NCBI GenBank assembly: GCA_030374765.1 | Contig: JARGXX010000004.1 | Span: 248,001-312,000 of the forward strand | Reading direction: 5' to 3' | DNA length: 64,000 nucleotides | Origin: Agarophyton chilense | Lineage: Eukaryota; Rhodophyta; Florideophyceae; Gracilariales; Gracilariaceae | In this document: positions 44,936 to 55,412 of the stretch, one piece after another | How positions within the stretch are numbered: position 1 is the first letter of the stretch | Layout of the letters: each line of letters begins with the position of its first letter | Made by a program: the position numbers and the translations under genes | The notes under the pieces: generated by a model | Told to the model about the DNA's origin: nothing | What the model saw: only the letters and a program-made list of their open reading frames with translations | Database searches by the model: none

Positions 44936-46559
44936 TTCAGCGTTAAAAAACTCCTTTTGGACCTATACACGGACTTCATCTCGGCTCATGTGAGATTTCC
45001 TCCGGCGGATCACACCCTCTTGGCGCTCATGTGCTTCCGTCCACCGTATGACTGCCTGTTTTAACTGTCGAATAGGGTCTATTGGAACGAGATGCACGAG
45101 TCCGATGGTCGTTTACGTCAATTCCCGGAGTTCTTCTTCTGATGGCACCAGGTGGAGTTTCACGACATGAGCGCCGACAAGCGTCCTTCGTTGTATCTCT
45201 CGTTGCCCTGTGCGGATGAAAAACAATGGGCCATGTACTGGCGTGTCTCGCCGCTTATTTTTGTCTCCACGCCGTCCATGATGGCGTACCATTCGTCACA
45301 ACTCATGGGTGACGACAATGAGCGAAGGTGTTGGTTGTCCTGGTGGGTACTCTTTGTTGAGTTCGGCGTGATGTCCCCTATGGCCTTCCTGGAAACCGCG
45401 AAATACGGCGTCCGTGGTAACGCCATTTCGGAGGATTGGAGGATTTGCAACGAAGAGAACATACACGGTCCTCGAGGTCGTTTTGTTTCGCTCCCGGACA
45501 TCCTGATCCGATTCCAAAGCAACCTGGGCATCAAGAATATCGTCCGTGGGACCCAGTTCGACTTCGAGGAAGCCGAGTCACTTTTGGGTCATGTCTTACC
45601 GGTCGAGTGGGGCAAGACTCACGGGTTTCTTTGGGATGACCACGATACTGACTCGTTCTCGCCGATTCCGCTACATCCACAGGGCTGGGACGACGCTCCT
45701 ACCTCTCCCGCCAAGCATTTGAGAAATCAACCATCGGACGTTCCGAGGTGTCATGTGACCGAATATTACCCGAAGGCGACTGGTTTCAATCCCCGGTGCT
45801 TCGATCCTGATTTGGAAGCTACGCCATTGGTTCCAGCTGGTATGTCCTATGGAGAATCCTTCGAGGAAGATCCTTTCGTCCTGCCCGTAGATGGCGGCAA
45901 TCCTCCGGTCGAATCCGCTGTTGTGTTTCCGACCGCTTCCCCTCCTCCAGCTCCTCCGGGTGCTGCTTCTCATGATGAACTCTCATATGAGCCGCCCTTC
46001 GCCCAAGTGGACACTCCTCCTGGTGAGGTTACTGTCGAAGCTGAAAGTCCTGTAGGTGATGCGATGGCTGAGACGTCCACTGTGGGCGTGGATATCGCTC
46101 CGTGCTCTCCGTTGCCGCCTTTTCCCGCTCCAGTCATGGCTGCAGCCTCGGATCTCCGTCAAGTCTGCCGTGCCGTTGGTAATACGGCCTCGATGGACAT
46201 TGCGACACTCCTGAGGAAAGCTTGCTTCTGAGCGCGTCGCTCGACGCGCTACGCCGCGGTCGTACAACAGGGTTAGGATCTGAAGACCGTCATGGTCAAT
46301 ATCCTGCAGCAGAATGCCCAAGTGATGTCCAGGAGGGTTATTGACGATTTGGATGCCCGGTATGGTCTAAATTTTGAATGACCGGGAGGCTTCTGATGGC
46401 GACAATAGTTTTTCAGGTGAATCTTCGCCAAACAAGCGTGCTCGGCTTGCTGAGACCGGTCCTAGTGGTACTGTAGGCTCCCCGGGTGAGGCTAGTCCTG
46501 GTTTCGCTCCTACAAGTTCCAATGAGGACGACGGAGTTACCCCTGCGCCGCCCCAATGA
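44936..46559 (+). CDS. Antisense open region between pol and 3' LTR, unknown protein
   Basis: Opposite in direction to gag-pol. The best stretch is open from 45,152 to 46,231; its first ATG is at 45,167, giving about 354 residues. The same frame reads sensibly upstream to about 44,936 if two stops are ignored (LYTDFISAHVRFPPADHTLL), and frames at 46,270-46,378 and 46,374-46,559 (acidic, Ser/Pro-rich, with PNKRARL) look like its 3' continuation. The N-terminal half has ordinary globular composition with many W, F and Y (WRVSPLIFV, CWLSWWVLFVEFGVMSPMAF); the C-terminal half is proline- and acid-rich. No family recognised. Antisense genes in this position are known from some plant gypsy elements such as Grande; the comparison is by position only. 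Confidence 0.6.
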
Positions 46560-46849
46560 GTCCGGTTGGTGTTCGGAGCGCTTCTGCGAACCTTGAGGTC
46601 ATGGCAAGGGCTATTAGGCCTCTATTAATTAGTCCAATAAAGTACTGATTGTGCTTTCTCATGGTCGCTCCTGTATCTCAAACGTGCGTGCCCCGGGATG
46701 TCGTCCGACCTTGAGAGCGTCTCAGGTATTCCTCAGGCGTCGCCGAAGGACTGACCTTGTTCCCTGATGCGGGAGCTACGGCGAACCGTCGTGCTCCAAC
46801 AAACCGTCGTGTCGGCAGGCGTTTCAAGAATCATTTTGGGATTATTCAG

Positions 46850-47287
46850 GCCAATGGTTGCCCCTTCCTGACGGCTGCGCTCAGTGCTGCCGATTTTGCG
46901 CCAATAACGGGCGATAAAATTAGCCGGAATAGCTTGAGGCTCTTGCCGAGTGTCTTCTTCAGATGTTTAGCCGGACCAACAGACGCAATAGCGCGTATTT
47001 CGAACTTCTCCCCGACCGGCGGAAATGATGCGCTCAATCACATATTCCGGTTGGTGTTCACTCTCCGGAAGTAGAGTGTGGTCCAGGGGGGCGAATCCAT
47101 CGGATTCGGTTGGAAGAGATGGGTCGTCGTCATTGGCCTTGACCGGCGGGTCCATGGGGCTAGTCAGGTCCACGTAAACTGCCTTGGGGGTTGTGGGGAC
47201 TTGAGCGTAGACCTGAGGTGGTAGTGATTTCGTTGGGCCAGGGGGCTGGGACTTTGGTGATTCGGGAGAGCTGGGGGCTCGTGTCAC
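46850..47287 (-). pseudogene. Integrase tail and chromodomain of the full-length chromovirus
   Basis: A proline-rich linker (47,287 downward) leads to PEYVIERIISAGRG and RYCVCWSG, then after one stop SEEDTRQEPQAIPANFIARYW, the pattern and end of a chromodomain (usual TWEP is TRQEP). This is the end of the polyprotein. Confidence 0.75.
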
Positions 47288-47692
47288 CCAATATATAGAT
47301 ACGGTGTCCTGTTGGCCGTCAATTAGTAACTTGATGGTGTGCTGATTGGTTTTAAGGACTTTTTATGGTCCCATAGAGCGAAGTAGGAGTTTCCGCGTAG
47401 TGTCATCGAGTTCCTCACTGTCCTTCGGTGGCCGGTCCAGGCAAACAAGTTCTCCTTTCCCAAACGTCGGTGTGTTCCAAACGGCTTTGCCGAAATTGAC
47501 CTTGTAGCGCCGTTGGACTTTGGTTAGTACAGCTCTGGTTGATTGGATAATGCGGTCGATGCGTCGGCGCGGGTAGCGCTTCGCCTGGGTAGGGGTCATT
47601 TTTTTGGTTATGTCCTGGGGTATGATAGACTCCTGAATGTCAACAGCTATCGGCGGCGGCGATCTCGTTAGCGTTAAATCGAAAGGTGTTGT

Positions 47693-48301
47693 TCACGTGG
47701 AAGCGTGCACTTGCATGTGGTAGGCATAAACCAGTGGCTCAACGTAGTCATACCAGTCCAATTGGTGCTCTGATACGTAGTGTGCCACTAGGTCCAGAAG
47801 GGTGCGGTTGAAGCGTTTGGCTTGCCCATTGGTTTGCGGTTGGTACGTCGTGGTGGTCACGTGTTTGATACTTAAGGTAGCACAAACGTGTGAGAAGAAT
47901 TTGGATATAAATTGGCTGCCAATATTTTTGAGGAGGTATAGTGGCATGCCATATAGATATACCCAGTGGGATAAGAAGGCCGTGGCGACATCCGTGGCTG
48001 TTGTCTTCCCTAAGGGTAGGGCTCGGGGAAGCTTGGTAAACCTATAGGTTGTAACCAAGACAAACAGTTTCTCATGGGACGACTTAGGCAGAGGCCCAAT
48101 TATATCCATTACGACAAATTCCATTGGGCCTGCGGTGGGGAAGAGCTTTAATTTGGCATGATGGTTAGCGCGAGACCCTCGGATCTGTGCGCACGATGTA
48201 CAGTTCCATGCGGTTTTCCATAAGTCCTGCGCCATTAGTGGCCAGTAGAAGAATTTCTTTAGGGTTTGGTACATTTGTCGGCTTTCAAGCTGACCAGCCA
48301 A
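47693..48301 (-). pseudogene. Integrase of the full-length chromovirus, catalytically dead
   Basis: 202 open codons. Zinc-binding end CTSCAQIRG, core start MEFVVMDIIGPLPKSS with the first aspartate, then HWVYLYGMPLYLLKNIGSQF, where the usual TDNGSQF aspartate is asparagine, and PQTNGQAKRFNRTL, where the catalytic glutamate is lysine. Two of three catalytic acids are therefore gone although the frame is open. Confidence 0.85.
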
Positions 48302-48340
48302 GCCGAGGAAATGGGATAGGTATAGGAATCGCGCCCTTAG

Positions 48341-48931
48341 TTATCTTGGTATTACTCGTGGGAGTGCGCTATTCAGTGGTGAGCGGCGACACAGTAGTCC
48401 AAATCCGTCATAGTCGAATAGGCATCCAGGGGTTCCTACCAATTGGGCTATTTCCTTGCAGTATTCGTCTTCGACCTGCGCCTGTAGGAGTTCCTCAATA
48501 GTTATGGGGAGGAGCTCTTTTTCCTCCGGGGCTATCGCGTTAACCTGAAGTGGCGTCGAATTGGGTGGTACTCTCTCCCACTCCAATAGGTATACTTCGT
48601 TCTCCTTTACCTCAGGATCCCCTGATTGCACCTTACCCATAAGGTTATCCGTTTCCATATAGTCCTGAAATACATCTTCCGTAAAGGGGGTGGGGATTAG
48701 GTCGTCCAATGGGGTGTCACCAGTTCCGTCGGTAATGATTCGCGACAGGGCATCTGATGCCTGGTGCTTGATGCCTTGCCTATAGATTATCTCGTAGTCA
48801 TATTCTGACAGCCTGAGGCGCAACCTACCCAGGCGACTCGATGCATTGGTCATATTGAGTAACCAGCGGATTGAATCATGGTCTGTCCTAATGGTAAACC
48901 TGGTTCCCTCGCGGTACGGACAGAGTGTCAA
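48341..48931 (-). pseudogene. RNase H and linker of the full-length chromovirus
   Basis: 196 codons beginning in RNase H (FTIRTDHDSIRWLLNMTNAS, then GRLRLRLSEYDYEIIYRQG and SDALSRI) and passing into the tether that leads to integrase (LLQAQVEDEYCKEIAQLVG). Separated from RT by a shift near 48,980-49,070. Confidence 0.85.
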
Positions 48932-49076
48932 TACGGACCATACGGTGGCTAAACATTCCTTTTCGGTCGTACTATAGTTACGATCCGCGCTGGTAAGCGT
49001 TCTGCTCCAGTATCAAATAGTTCGATATTCCTTCGGTGACTCCTGTTTCTGTAGCAATGCACAACCCACTTAGACA

Positions 49077-49949
49077 TCAGAGGCATCTGTGTCCAGGACG
49101 AAAAGGCCTATTGGGCTTTGGTAAAGCCAATATAGGTGGGTTCAGCAATTTGTCCTTTAAGGTCTGAAATACCTCGTACGGGTCGTCGGTAAGGGCTTCG
49201 AACTCCGAGGGTGTTCCCTTCTTCAGCATCGTGTTGAGAGGGACCGAGATCTTGGCAAACCCTTGGACGAACCGTCGGTAAACGTTGCAAAAGCCCACGA
49301 AGGATCGTAGTCCCGTGTGGGTCCTAGGTGGCTTAGCCTGGCGAATCGCATTTGTGGTCTGTGTGGCCACCTTTAGCTTTCCTGGGAGGACGACGTGACC
49401 GAGATAGTCTACTGAGGCCTGAAAGAAGGCGCATTTACGATGTTTCGGTGTTACTCCAGCGTCCTGTAGGATTTTGTTCACCTTCTTCCCGTGGAGAATT
49501 TGTTCCTTTATGGTCCGTGAGAAGATTAGAACGTCATCCAAATAGACCAGGGCGAACTTACATTTGACTCTGGACGGTATAAGGTCCATTACCCGTTTGA
49601 AAGTGGCTGGTGCATTCTTCAAACCAAAGGGCATGCGAGTAAATCGGAACAGACCTTCATTGGTGGTAAAGGTTGTCAGCCCTCTCGCATCTTCGACCAA
49701 AAGGATTTGCCAGTATCCGGAGTGAGCGTCCAGTGTGGTAAATACAACAGCTTCGCCTAAGGAATCCAGACAGTCGTCCACCCGGGGTATCAAGTAAGAG
49801 TCCCTCTTGGTTGCTGCGTTCAGCTTCCTGTTGTCGACACAGAACCTGACGGAGCTATCTTTCTTCGCCACGAGGACGAGCGGACTTGCCCATTTGAATT
49901 GGTTTGGAGGCCTTGGCTCTATGACTTGAGCCTTGCGCATCGTGTCCAT
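49077..49949 (-). CDS. Reverse transcriptase of the full-length chromovirus
   Basis: 290 codons with the full set of RT motifs in order: WASPLVLVAKKD, VRFCVDNRKLN, YLIPRVDDCLDSLG, FTTLDAHSGYWQI, FTRMPFGLKNAPATF, the intact catalytic box FALVYLDDVLIFS, YLGHVVLPG and the connection GFCNVYRRFVQG. It is the best-preserved part of the element. One stop at about 50,068 separates it from the preceding linker frame (50,070-50,441). Confidence 0.92.
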   Translation of the reverse strand: MDTMRKAQVIEPRPPNQFKWASPLVLVAKKDSSVRFCVDNRKLNAATKRDSYLIPRVDDCLDSLGEAVVFTTLDAHSGYWQILLVEDARGLTTFTTNEGLFRFTRMPFGLKNAPATFKRVMDLIPSRVKCKFALVYLDDVLIFSRTIKEQILHGKKVNKILQDAGVTPKHRKCAFFQASVDYLGHVVLPGKLKVATQTTNAIRQAKPPRTHTGLRSFVGFCNVYRRFVQGFAKISVPLNTMLKKGTPSEFEALTDDPYEVFQTLKDKLLNPPILALPKPNRPFRPGHRCL

Positions 49950-50545
49950 CTGGTCGGCGACAATTTCTCTACCTTTAAGGCCGGTACGGTACGGGCGCTG
50001 GAACTGTGTTCTAGCATCATCCTGAAGGTCAATGCGGTTTGTAGTGGCTCTGATTGTGTCCGATCTACCTTACCACATGGCCGGGTGTTCTCTGAGGATA
50101 TGAAGTACCTGGGGCCTATAGGATTCGACTTCTGCGCCGATGGCGATCGTCCCCTCCCAAGAGTCGACGTCCTCGTCGGGAGTTGGCGTCGCAAAGGTAT
50201 CCATTTGGGCCTCCATAATGGCCACGGGCGTGGGTAATGTGACACTATTCACCGCATCTTTAGGTAACCGCACGGGTTTATCTCGGAAGTTGCTGATTGT
50301 GACCAAAAAGGACCTCTTGGGGTGGATGTCCATTACTCCATTGGCCATCAAGGTAAGGTGCTTCAGAACCGTTTTCGGGTGGTTCTGAATCGTTTGGAGA
50401 CCTGAGGACTGGGAATGGACCGATATAGCGATTTGGGTCATCGGCGGTATCGTTATGGCCTTGGACAGGCGAACGTTATTGGACTTCGTGTTTTTGGAGA
50501 AAACCGCTCGTTTGCGGTTTGCTTCTGGCCCTGGGACGGAACCAG

Positions 50546-50953
50546 TTATGGAGATGGAAGGTGCGCCGTAGAACGCGACTTACTCAGGCCTGGAGAAAAG
50601 GCCTTAATGTGTCGATCGATAAAGGAGGTGCCTAGGGTTGCCTCAGCGCCCAAGTTAGGACATACAAGAAACCACGTGCGGTCTTTGAATTGTCCTACCT
50701 GGAGGTCAAGTGGTACTATCCCTTTAATGGCCATCGATCTACGTGACGCATCGGTAATCTTTGGGGTCTTCCTTGCCTGAACGAAATCTTGCAAACCCAG
50801 TGAGAGTAGCTTAGAATGGACTAAATTGAGACCAGCGCCTGTGTCCAGTACAGCTGTGGTCACTCGAGGGTTGTTGGAACGAAGTCCTACGATTAATCGA
50901 ACTTTATAGTTCTCTTTCTTGAGGATGCAGACAGTCTCGTTACTTAATTCCAA
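50546..50953 (-). CDS. Protease of the full-length chromovirus
   Basis: 135 codons. Retropepsin with intact active site VLDTGAGLNLVHS and second-lobe strand GAEATLGTSFIDRHI. Lies between gag and RT as expected. Confidence 0.85.
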   Translation of the reverse strand: MELSNETVCILKKENYKVRLIVGLRSNNPRVTTAVLDTGAGLNLVHSKLLSLGLQDFVQARKTPKITDASRRSMAIKGIVPLDLQVGQFKDRTWFLVCPNLGAEATLGTSFIDRHIKAFSPGLSKSRSTAHLPSP

Positions 50954-51048
50954 ATCTGGATCATTCTGAGTGGTCCATTGTTAATGGTTTGTATTGGGAG
51001 GTGAGGAGCTCCTTGGCTCGTGACAGTCCAATTGGGTGAGGCAGGGGC

Positions 51049-53188
51049 TTAAAGAGGGAGGATTTGCCTCGCATCGACCCTCCAAGAGTTTTGCGATGGG
51101 GTTTCCGCTTCTTTATGAGGATAAGATTCCTCTTCGAGGTCGTCTTTAGGGTCTACAATGGCGCGGACCTGTGGGGCTTTGATCGGAGTGTCTGGAGGCG
51201 TGGCATAGCGTGAGCTTCCAGGGGTCCCTGTGGTTCGTTTCTGTGCCCTGTTATACATTCCTTCGAATCTCCGCACCCGTTAATTCTCTTCCCTTAGGGC
51301 TAGGAGGGTTTTTCGTGCGTCCTCATACAGATACTTCGTACAGTCACAAGGTTGGGTCAGTGACAGGCAGAGGGCGCAGGCCCTTAGGGAGCGGACAAAA
51401 ACGTCATTGCGGGGGAGAAAGGGAGAATACTTAGGTGTGGGTGGTCCGGTGGTCGCTGCAGTTCCCTGGGAGGTATACGATGGGGGCCCAGACGGAGGAG
51501 GACTGAAATTGACTCCGAGGAAGTCTCCCGAATCCCGACTCCGTGGAGCTAACCAAATGGGCTTGGTTGTGTTTACGTAATGGAGTTGCGTGTCCTCTGG
51601 TTATATCAGCGTTGCGCCTGGAGGTCCTGTAGGTTCTGCCATAATCTTCGGCATAAGTAACGAGCCTTTGGATGGAGTATTTCGGGTTTTCCGTGTGGTA
51701 ATTGCGGACATGTGTCCGAATGGCAGGAAGTAATTCCGTGATGAAGTGACGTTTGAGCCGTCCTTCGCACAAAACGTTTCCACATCTGTAAGCCTTCTTC
51801 GATAGGTCGTCTCTGAAAGCCGAGTCGGTCATATTGGGGCTCTGCCTAAAGGGTATTACTTCCTGGTGGGCATAGATTATAACGTCATCCGTGGCTTAAG
51901 TTTCTAAGAGGTAATGAACAACTCGAGAGTATGACAGGAGGAGCTTACGGTCTTCAGAATCCACGAGCTCAGTCGTGTCAGATATCTTCGAAACCACTCG
52001 GTCACGCGCCTATCCTGTGAGGAAGAATTGGAAAAAGTACAGAGCGGCGCCCTCGTGGACACCGTTCTGATCACAGGCCGTACGAAACATACTGAGAAAC
52101 CTAAGGAAAGCAATGGGATCTGAACGCCATAACTTGTCCGTAATGGTTAGTTGCACCCGTTTGGCCCATTTGGCGACTCTTCGAGCCACCGAACCAGAAT
52201 ATTTCGGAGACTCGTGGGCCAGCCAGTAATTCCGGTACTCTAGAACCCTGAGTAAATGTTCGTTAGTTGTTGTCAGTGGTTTGAGGCCTCGAATGGCAGC
52301 CTCATCCACTTCCGAGTCGGTCGTTTCGGTTGAGGCCGATTAGGAATCACTCGTGTCCGAATGGCCTCTTCTTTTACTCCTTCTGTTCTTCTTTCTCCAG
52401 CTGGTACTTCGTTTCTTTCCAGTGAAATAGAGACCTAAAGGATCGATCTCTCTATCAGATCGAATGGAGCCCTGAGGTCGCTGTATCTCAAATTGTCCTT
52501 TGGATAGGGCAATCTGTCTCTCTTCTAGACGCGGAGCCTCTCTTCTGCTCCTAGATTGTCCTTCAATTGGATTTTCCTGATGGTGTTCTCGGCGAGGGGC
52601 GGGTGATACCGCCACTCCGGGGGGTTCGGTTGGGGGTTGCCATATGGAAGCCGGATGTTTGACTTGTGGAGTGGTCCTAGGGACCGTATTGCCTGTCCGG
52701 TTGGTGACTGCTCCTTGAACCTTAATGAGGGAGTCTAAAAATAGCTCAGAATCCATGACCTTGGGGAGGATTCCCGTAACAAGGTAATTCACGTGGTCAG
52801 CGATCGCCGTAGCGAGTCGCGTTTCCACAAAGGAGTCTACATGGGCTTAACAGAGCTCACGGAGACAGGGCCAGAGAAGGTCAGCAAGCCCGGTGGGAAT
52901 GTTCTCTCTAATTCCTTCGGTCTTACGGGGTTCTCCTTGAGGTGATCCTGGCCTAGAAGTGGCCTTGGTAAGGCGTTCTCGTAAAGGCGCTGCTACCGTG
53001 GGTTCTCGGCGAATCCTTTCAGGGTCGTCTATGGCAGTCAGTACTCCTTGCGGCTGGGTTCTCGTGCTCCTGCGGTCACTAACATTATCAACCTTTGTTT
53101 CAGGCGACATCGTTGGCGTTGCAGTTGCAGCTGGTTCTGCCGTAGGAGTCCTATTGTCTGGTGGGTTGGGTGTGTTTCCTGCCTCCAT
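51049..53188 (-). pseudogene. Gag of the full-length chromovirus, several frames
   Basis: Successive minus frames at 52,847-53,188 (Pro/Thr/Arg-rich N-terminus), 52,340-52,828 (basic, ends in SKRRGHSDTSDS), 52,010-52,309 (capsid-like helices WRSDPIAFLRFLSMFRTACDQ), 51,431-51,832 (capsid end) and 51,049-51,276. A cysteine cluster (CALCLSLTQPCDC) near 51,330-51,370, read through stops, may be the nucleocapsid. The first ATG at 53,188 lies 125 bases from the LTR. Confidence 0.7.
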
Positions 53189-53313
53189 AATGGTGGTTGC
53201 TTCTGTACTTCTGGCCCGTTGGGGAATTAAACCAAAGGTTAGAATCCGGATAATTCTTCATTCCAGTGGTCCGTTCAATTATTCCAAAGGTATTGTAATT
53301 CGGGAGACTAAAA

Positions 53314-53759
53314 TGTAACCCAATGCCTGGTGGGTCAGCGTACTGGTGTCAACCGGTGGTAGCGTGGTAGAGCGGGTCTTAATGTTCGAATCCTTGACGG
53401 CGGCACTCCCAGAGTACTTGGTGCAATTGGCTGGCGTTTACTGCGTAGTCCTACAGGTTGGAGCTCCGAAAACGATGGCTTGAAGACCAATTCGTGGAAC
53501 TAATATACCAAAGGAGGTAATTTAGTATTCTAACGTCGCCTACCTTACTCTAAGGGAGTAGCGTCACTCGAGCGAAGTAAATAGCAACGGCAAGGCGCTG
53601 GGGTCTCCCTCGCACTGTAATTCTAATCTCGCCCACTAATTAAAAAAAATAAATTATCTAAATGAGCCCAGCTGAGGTCGGCCCGTCCACGTGGCGTCTG
53701 TAAGATACCTTAGGCCCCGGTGGCTTACAGAGCTCAACCGTTCTCGTTGCTCCTTTACA
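53314..53759 (-). repeat. 5' LTR of the chromovirus (446 bp)
   Basis: Starts TGTAACCCAATG and ends GCTCCTTTACA on the plus strand, followed by ACATG. In element orientation it contains an AT-rich stretch (about 53,640-53,655) that may be the TATA region. Confidence 0.93.
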
Positions 53760-53764
53760 ACATG

Positions 53765-54240
53765 CTTCGAGATACGCTTACTAAGATGGTTTGAGGACAT
53801 ACAGACCGCTTCAGTTGGCTGCGCGAAGGCGTTTGATCTCCTCGTTTTGGTAAGGGACCACATACCCGAACCGGGATTGCACTCGCCGCTCAAAGCGGAT
53901 CAACGCCAAGAAGCTGGCTCGCCCGAGTCGTTGCATCAAGCGAAATTCAGCCCGAATGATCAGTCTGACCTAATACCAGATGTCCTGTCGGACAAGGGAA
54001 AAGAACTTACACGGGAAGGTTTCCAAACCCGCGAGGCGGTCGAGATATCTACATTCACCATGGTTGCGATACAGCCCGGCATCACAGCCCAGACAATTGG
54101 ACACGGGATATTCGAAAGGAGCCCGACGAAGCCGTTGATGACCAAGGAGTACAAAAGACGCATGTGCGGAAGCAACTGACTAGCTCCCGGAAGAATTATT
54201 GGACGAACCGGAACCGGTACACGGTCCCATCAGACCGACG
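53765..54240 (+). pseudogene. Integrase remnant of the element hit by the chromovirus
   Basis: The plus frame up to 54,179 contains PDVLSDKGKELTREGFQ and VEISTFTMVAIQPGITAQTIGHG, which follow the second and third catalytic regions of a gypsy integrase in degraded form. It abuts the target duplication, so the 10.2 kb chromovirus landed in an older retroelement. Confidence 0.5.
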
Positions 54241-55058
54241 AAGTGGTCGCAAGGACCTAAATGTCTCGCGAGAGCATCAAACTTCCATCGATTTTCATCA
54301 CCCACAGCGCTTCCTTAAACACCGCAGTTGGGTGTAACCTCGACGCAAGCTGGAGAATGGGTGCGTCCAGTGCAGATTGCAGACCTCCGAGCTAGTCCTA
54401 CGACGGCCCCACCACCGGCGGATAATGTTCCAAGAAAGTGACGCCCCCGTTTGCGACCAGTGCAACCGGCTCTGTAATTGCTGCACCGCTCGGCGACAGA
54501 CTCACGCAACGGAATCCGGAAAAATACATCTGTGGAGTGTTATTAGTCTGATTGTGGTTGTTGTTTCGCTTGTCAGTCGAATAGGATAATGACCGGTAAT
54601 TTGGAATAGCTGCACGGCTGATCGATGGTAGAGGCTTAATAATGGGAGCATTTTACCGCAAAGGTGCGTTGGTGTTAGGAACCAAGGTCGAAGGGGGTTT
54701 ACTGCTGGAGAAGTTGGGTTCCGCCGTCGTGCATTTGATACTCTCACAGATAAACGAGACCAAGCGACCCGGATTTTCTTTTATATGGATTTTACGCAGC
54801 TTCTTCCGCCATCGCGGATGTCGTCCTCGCAGATGAAAAGAGAAATATGAAGTGTACACTTTTAGGGTGGTTTCCTACAATTTTGAGCTTTTACCTCTTG
54901 CGCATTGGTATGAACCTTGTCCCTACTAGCAGAAAACTAATTCACGAAGAAAATGTCGTGCGCGCAAAGTTTACACGTGTACGCCCAGCTTTGTTTTTTA
55001 TTTTACAAATTTTATCTGCATTATTTCTATTGAAGTAGGAAGTTTGCGATAGTGTTCG
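54241..55058. other. Spacer before the copia element
   Basis: Short frames only, AT-rich at the right end. The last bases (GTTCG at 55,054-55,058) nearly match ATTCG at 60,148-60,152, the probable target duplication of the copia element. Confidence 0.4.
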
Positions 55059-55314
55059 TATTGGAGATGTACAATCTACAACATAGTTCTCACGAGAGGT
55101 TAAGGAAAGTAGGTGCTTGAATTTGTTTAAATTAACATAGAATACATTAGGCATTGATATGGTGTCTGAATTATGGGTAATAGCTCCCTGCTGAATTTGC
55201 TACTATGTCGTGCTGAGGTTTTCAGCAAGGTTTTACCACGGCACAAACTCGTATAAAGAAAGCCAACTCTCTCCTAGAGCGAGTGAGAGACTGAGGGCAG
55301 CTGTGATTCCAACA
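55059..55314 (+). repeat. 5' LTR of the copia element (256 bp)
   Basis: Starts TATTGGAGATGT and ends GATTCCAACA; TTGGA and TCCAA form the short inverted ends. Contains CGTATAAAGA, a TATA box, at about 55,251. The first dinucleotide is TA rather than TG in both LTRs. Confidence 0.9.
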
Positions 55315-55315
55315 G

Positions 55316-55331
55316 TGGTAGCATCGCACCC
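55316..55331 (+). other. Probable primer binding site
   Basis: TGGTAGCATCGCACCC directly after the 5' LTR. TGG complements the CCA end of a tRNA, and TGGTAGCA matches the complement of initiator-tRNA ends of many eukaryotes. The donor tRNA of this organism is unknown. Confidence 0.55.
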
Positions 55332-55412
55332 TCACAGTTCCATTTCCATTCGACCCTTCTTCTCCAGAACCTTCCGTCTTCGTGTCTCTGCATACCTTCT
55401 GTCTCTTTTAGG

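Larger units (their letters stand above)
43595..53759 (-). mobile_element. Full-length Ty3/gypsy chromovirus with LTRs and target duplication
   Basis: 10,165 bp bounded by two direct 446 bp LTRs (43,595-44,040 and 53,314-53,759) with TG...CA ends and flanked by the identical 5-mer ACATG (43,590-43,594 and 53,760-53,764). Coding runs right to left: gag (53,188 to about 51,050), protease, reverse transcriptase, RNase H, integrase, chromodomain (about 46,850-47,287). Between the chromodomain and the 3' (left) LTR there is a 1.6 kb open region on the opposite strand. The LTRs differ at roughly one base in eight to ten by eye and the frames contain several stops, so it is an old, inactive copy. 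No standard TGG-type primer binding site follows the 5' LTR. Confidence 0.92.
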
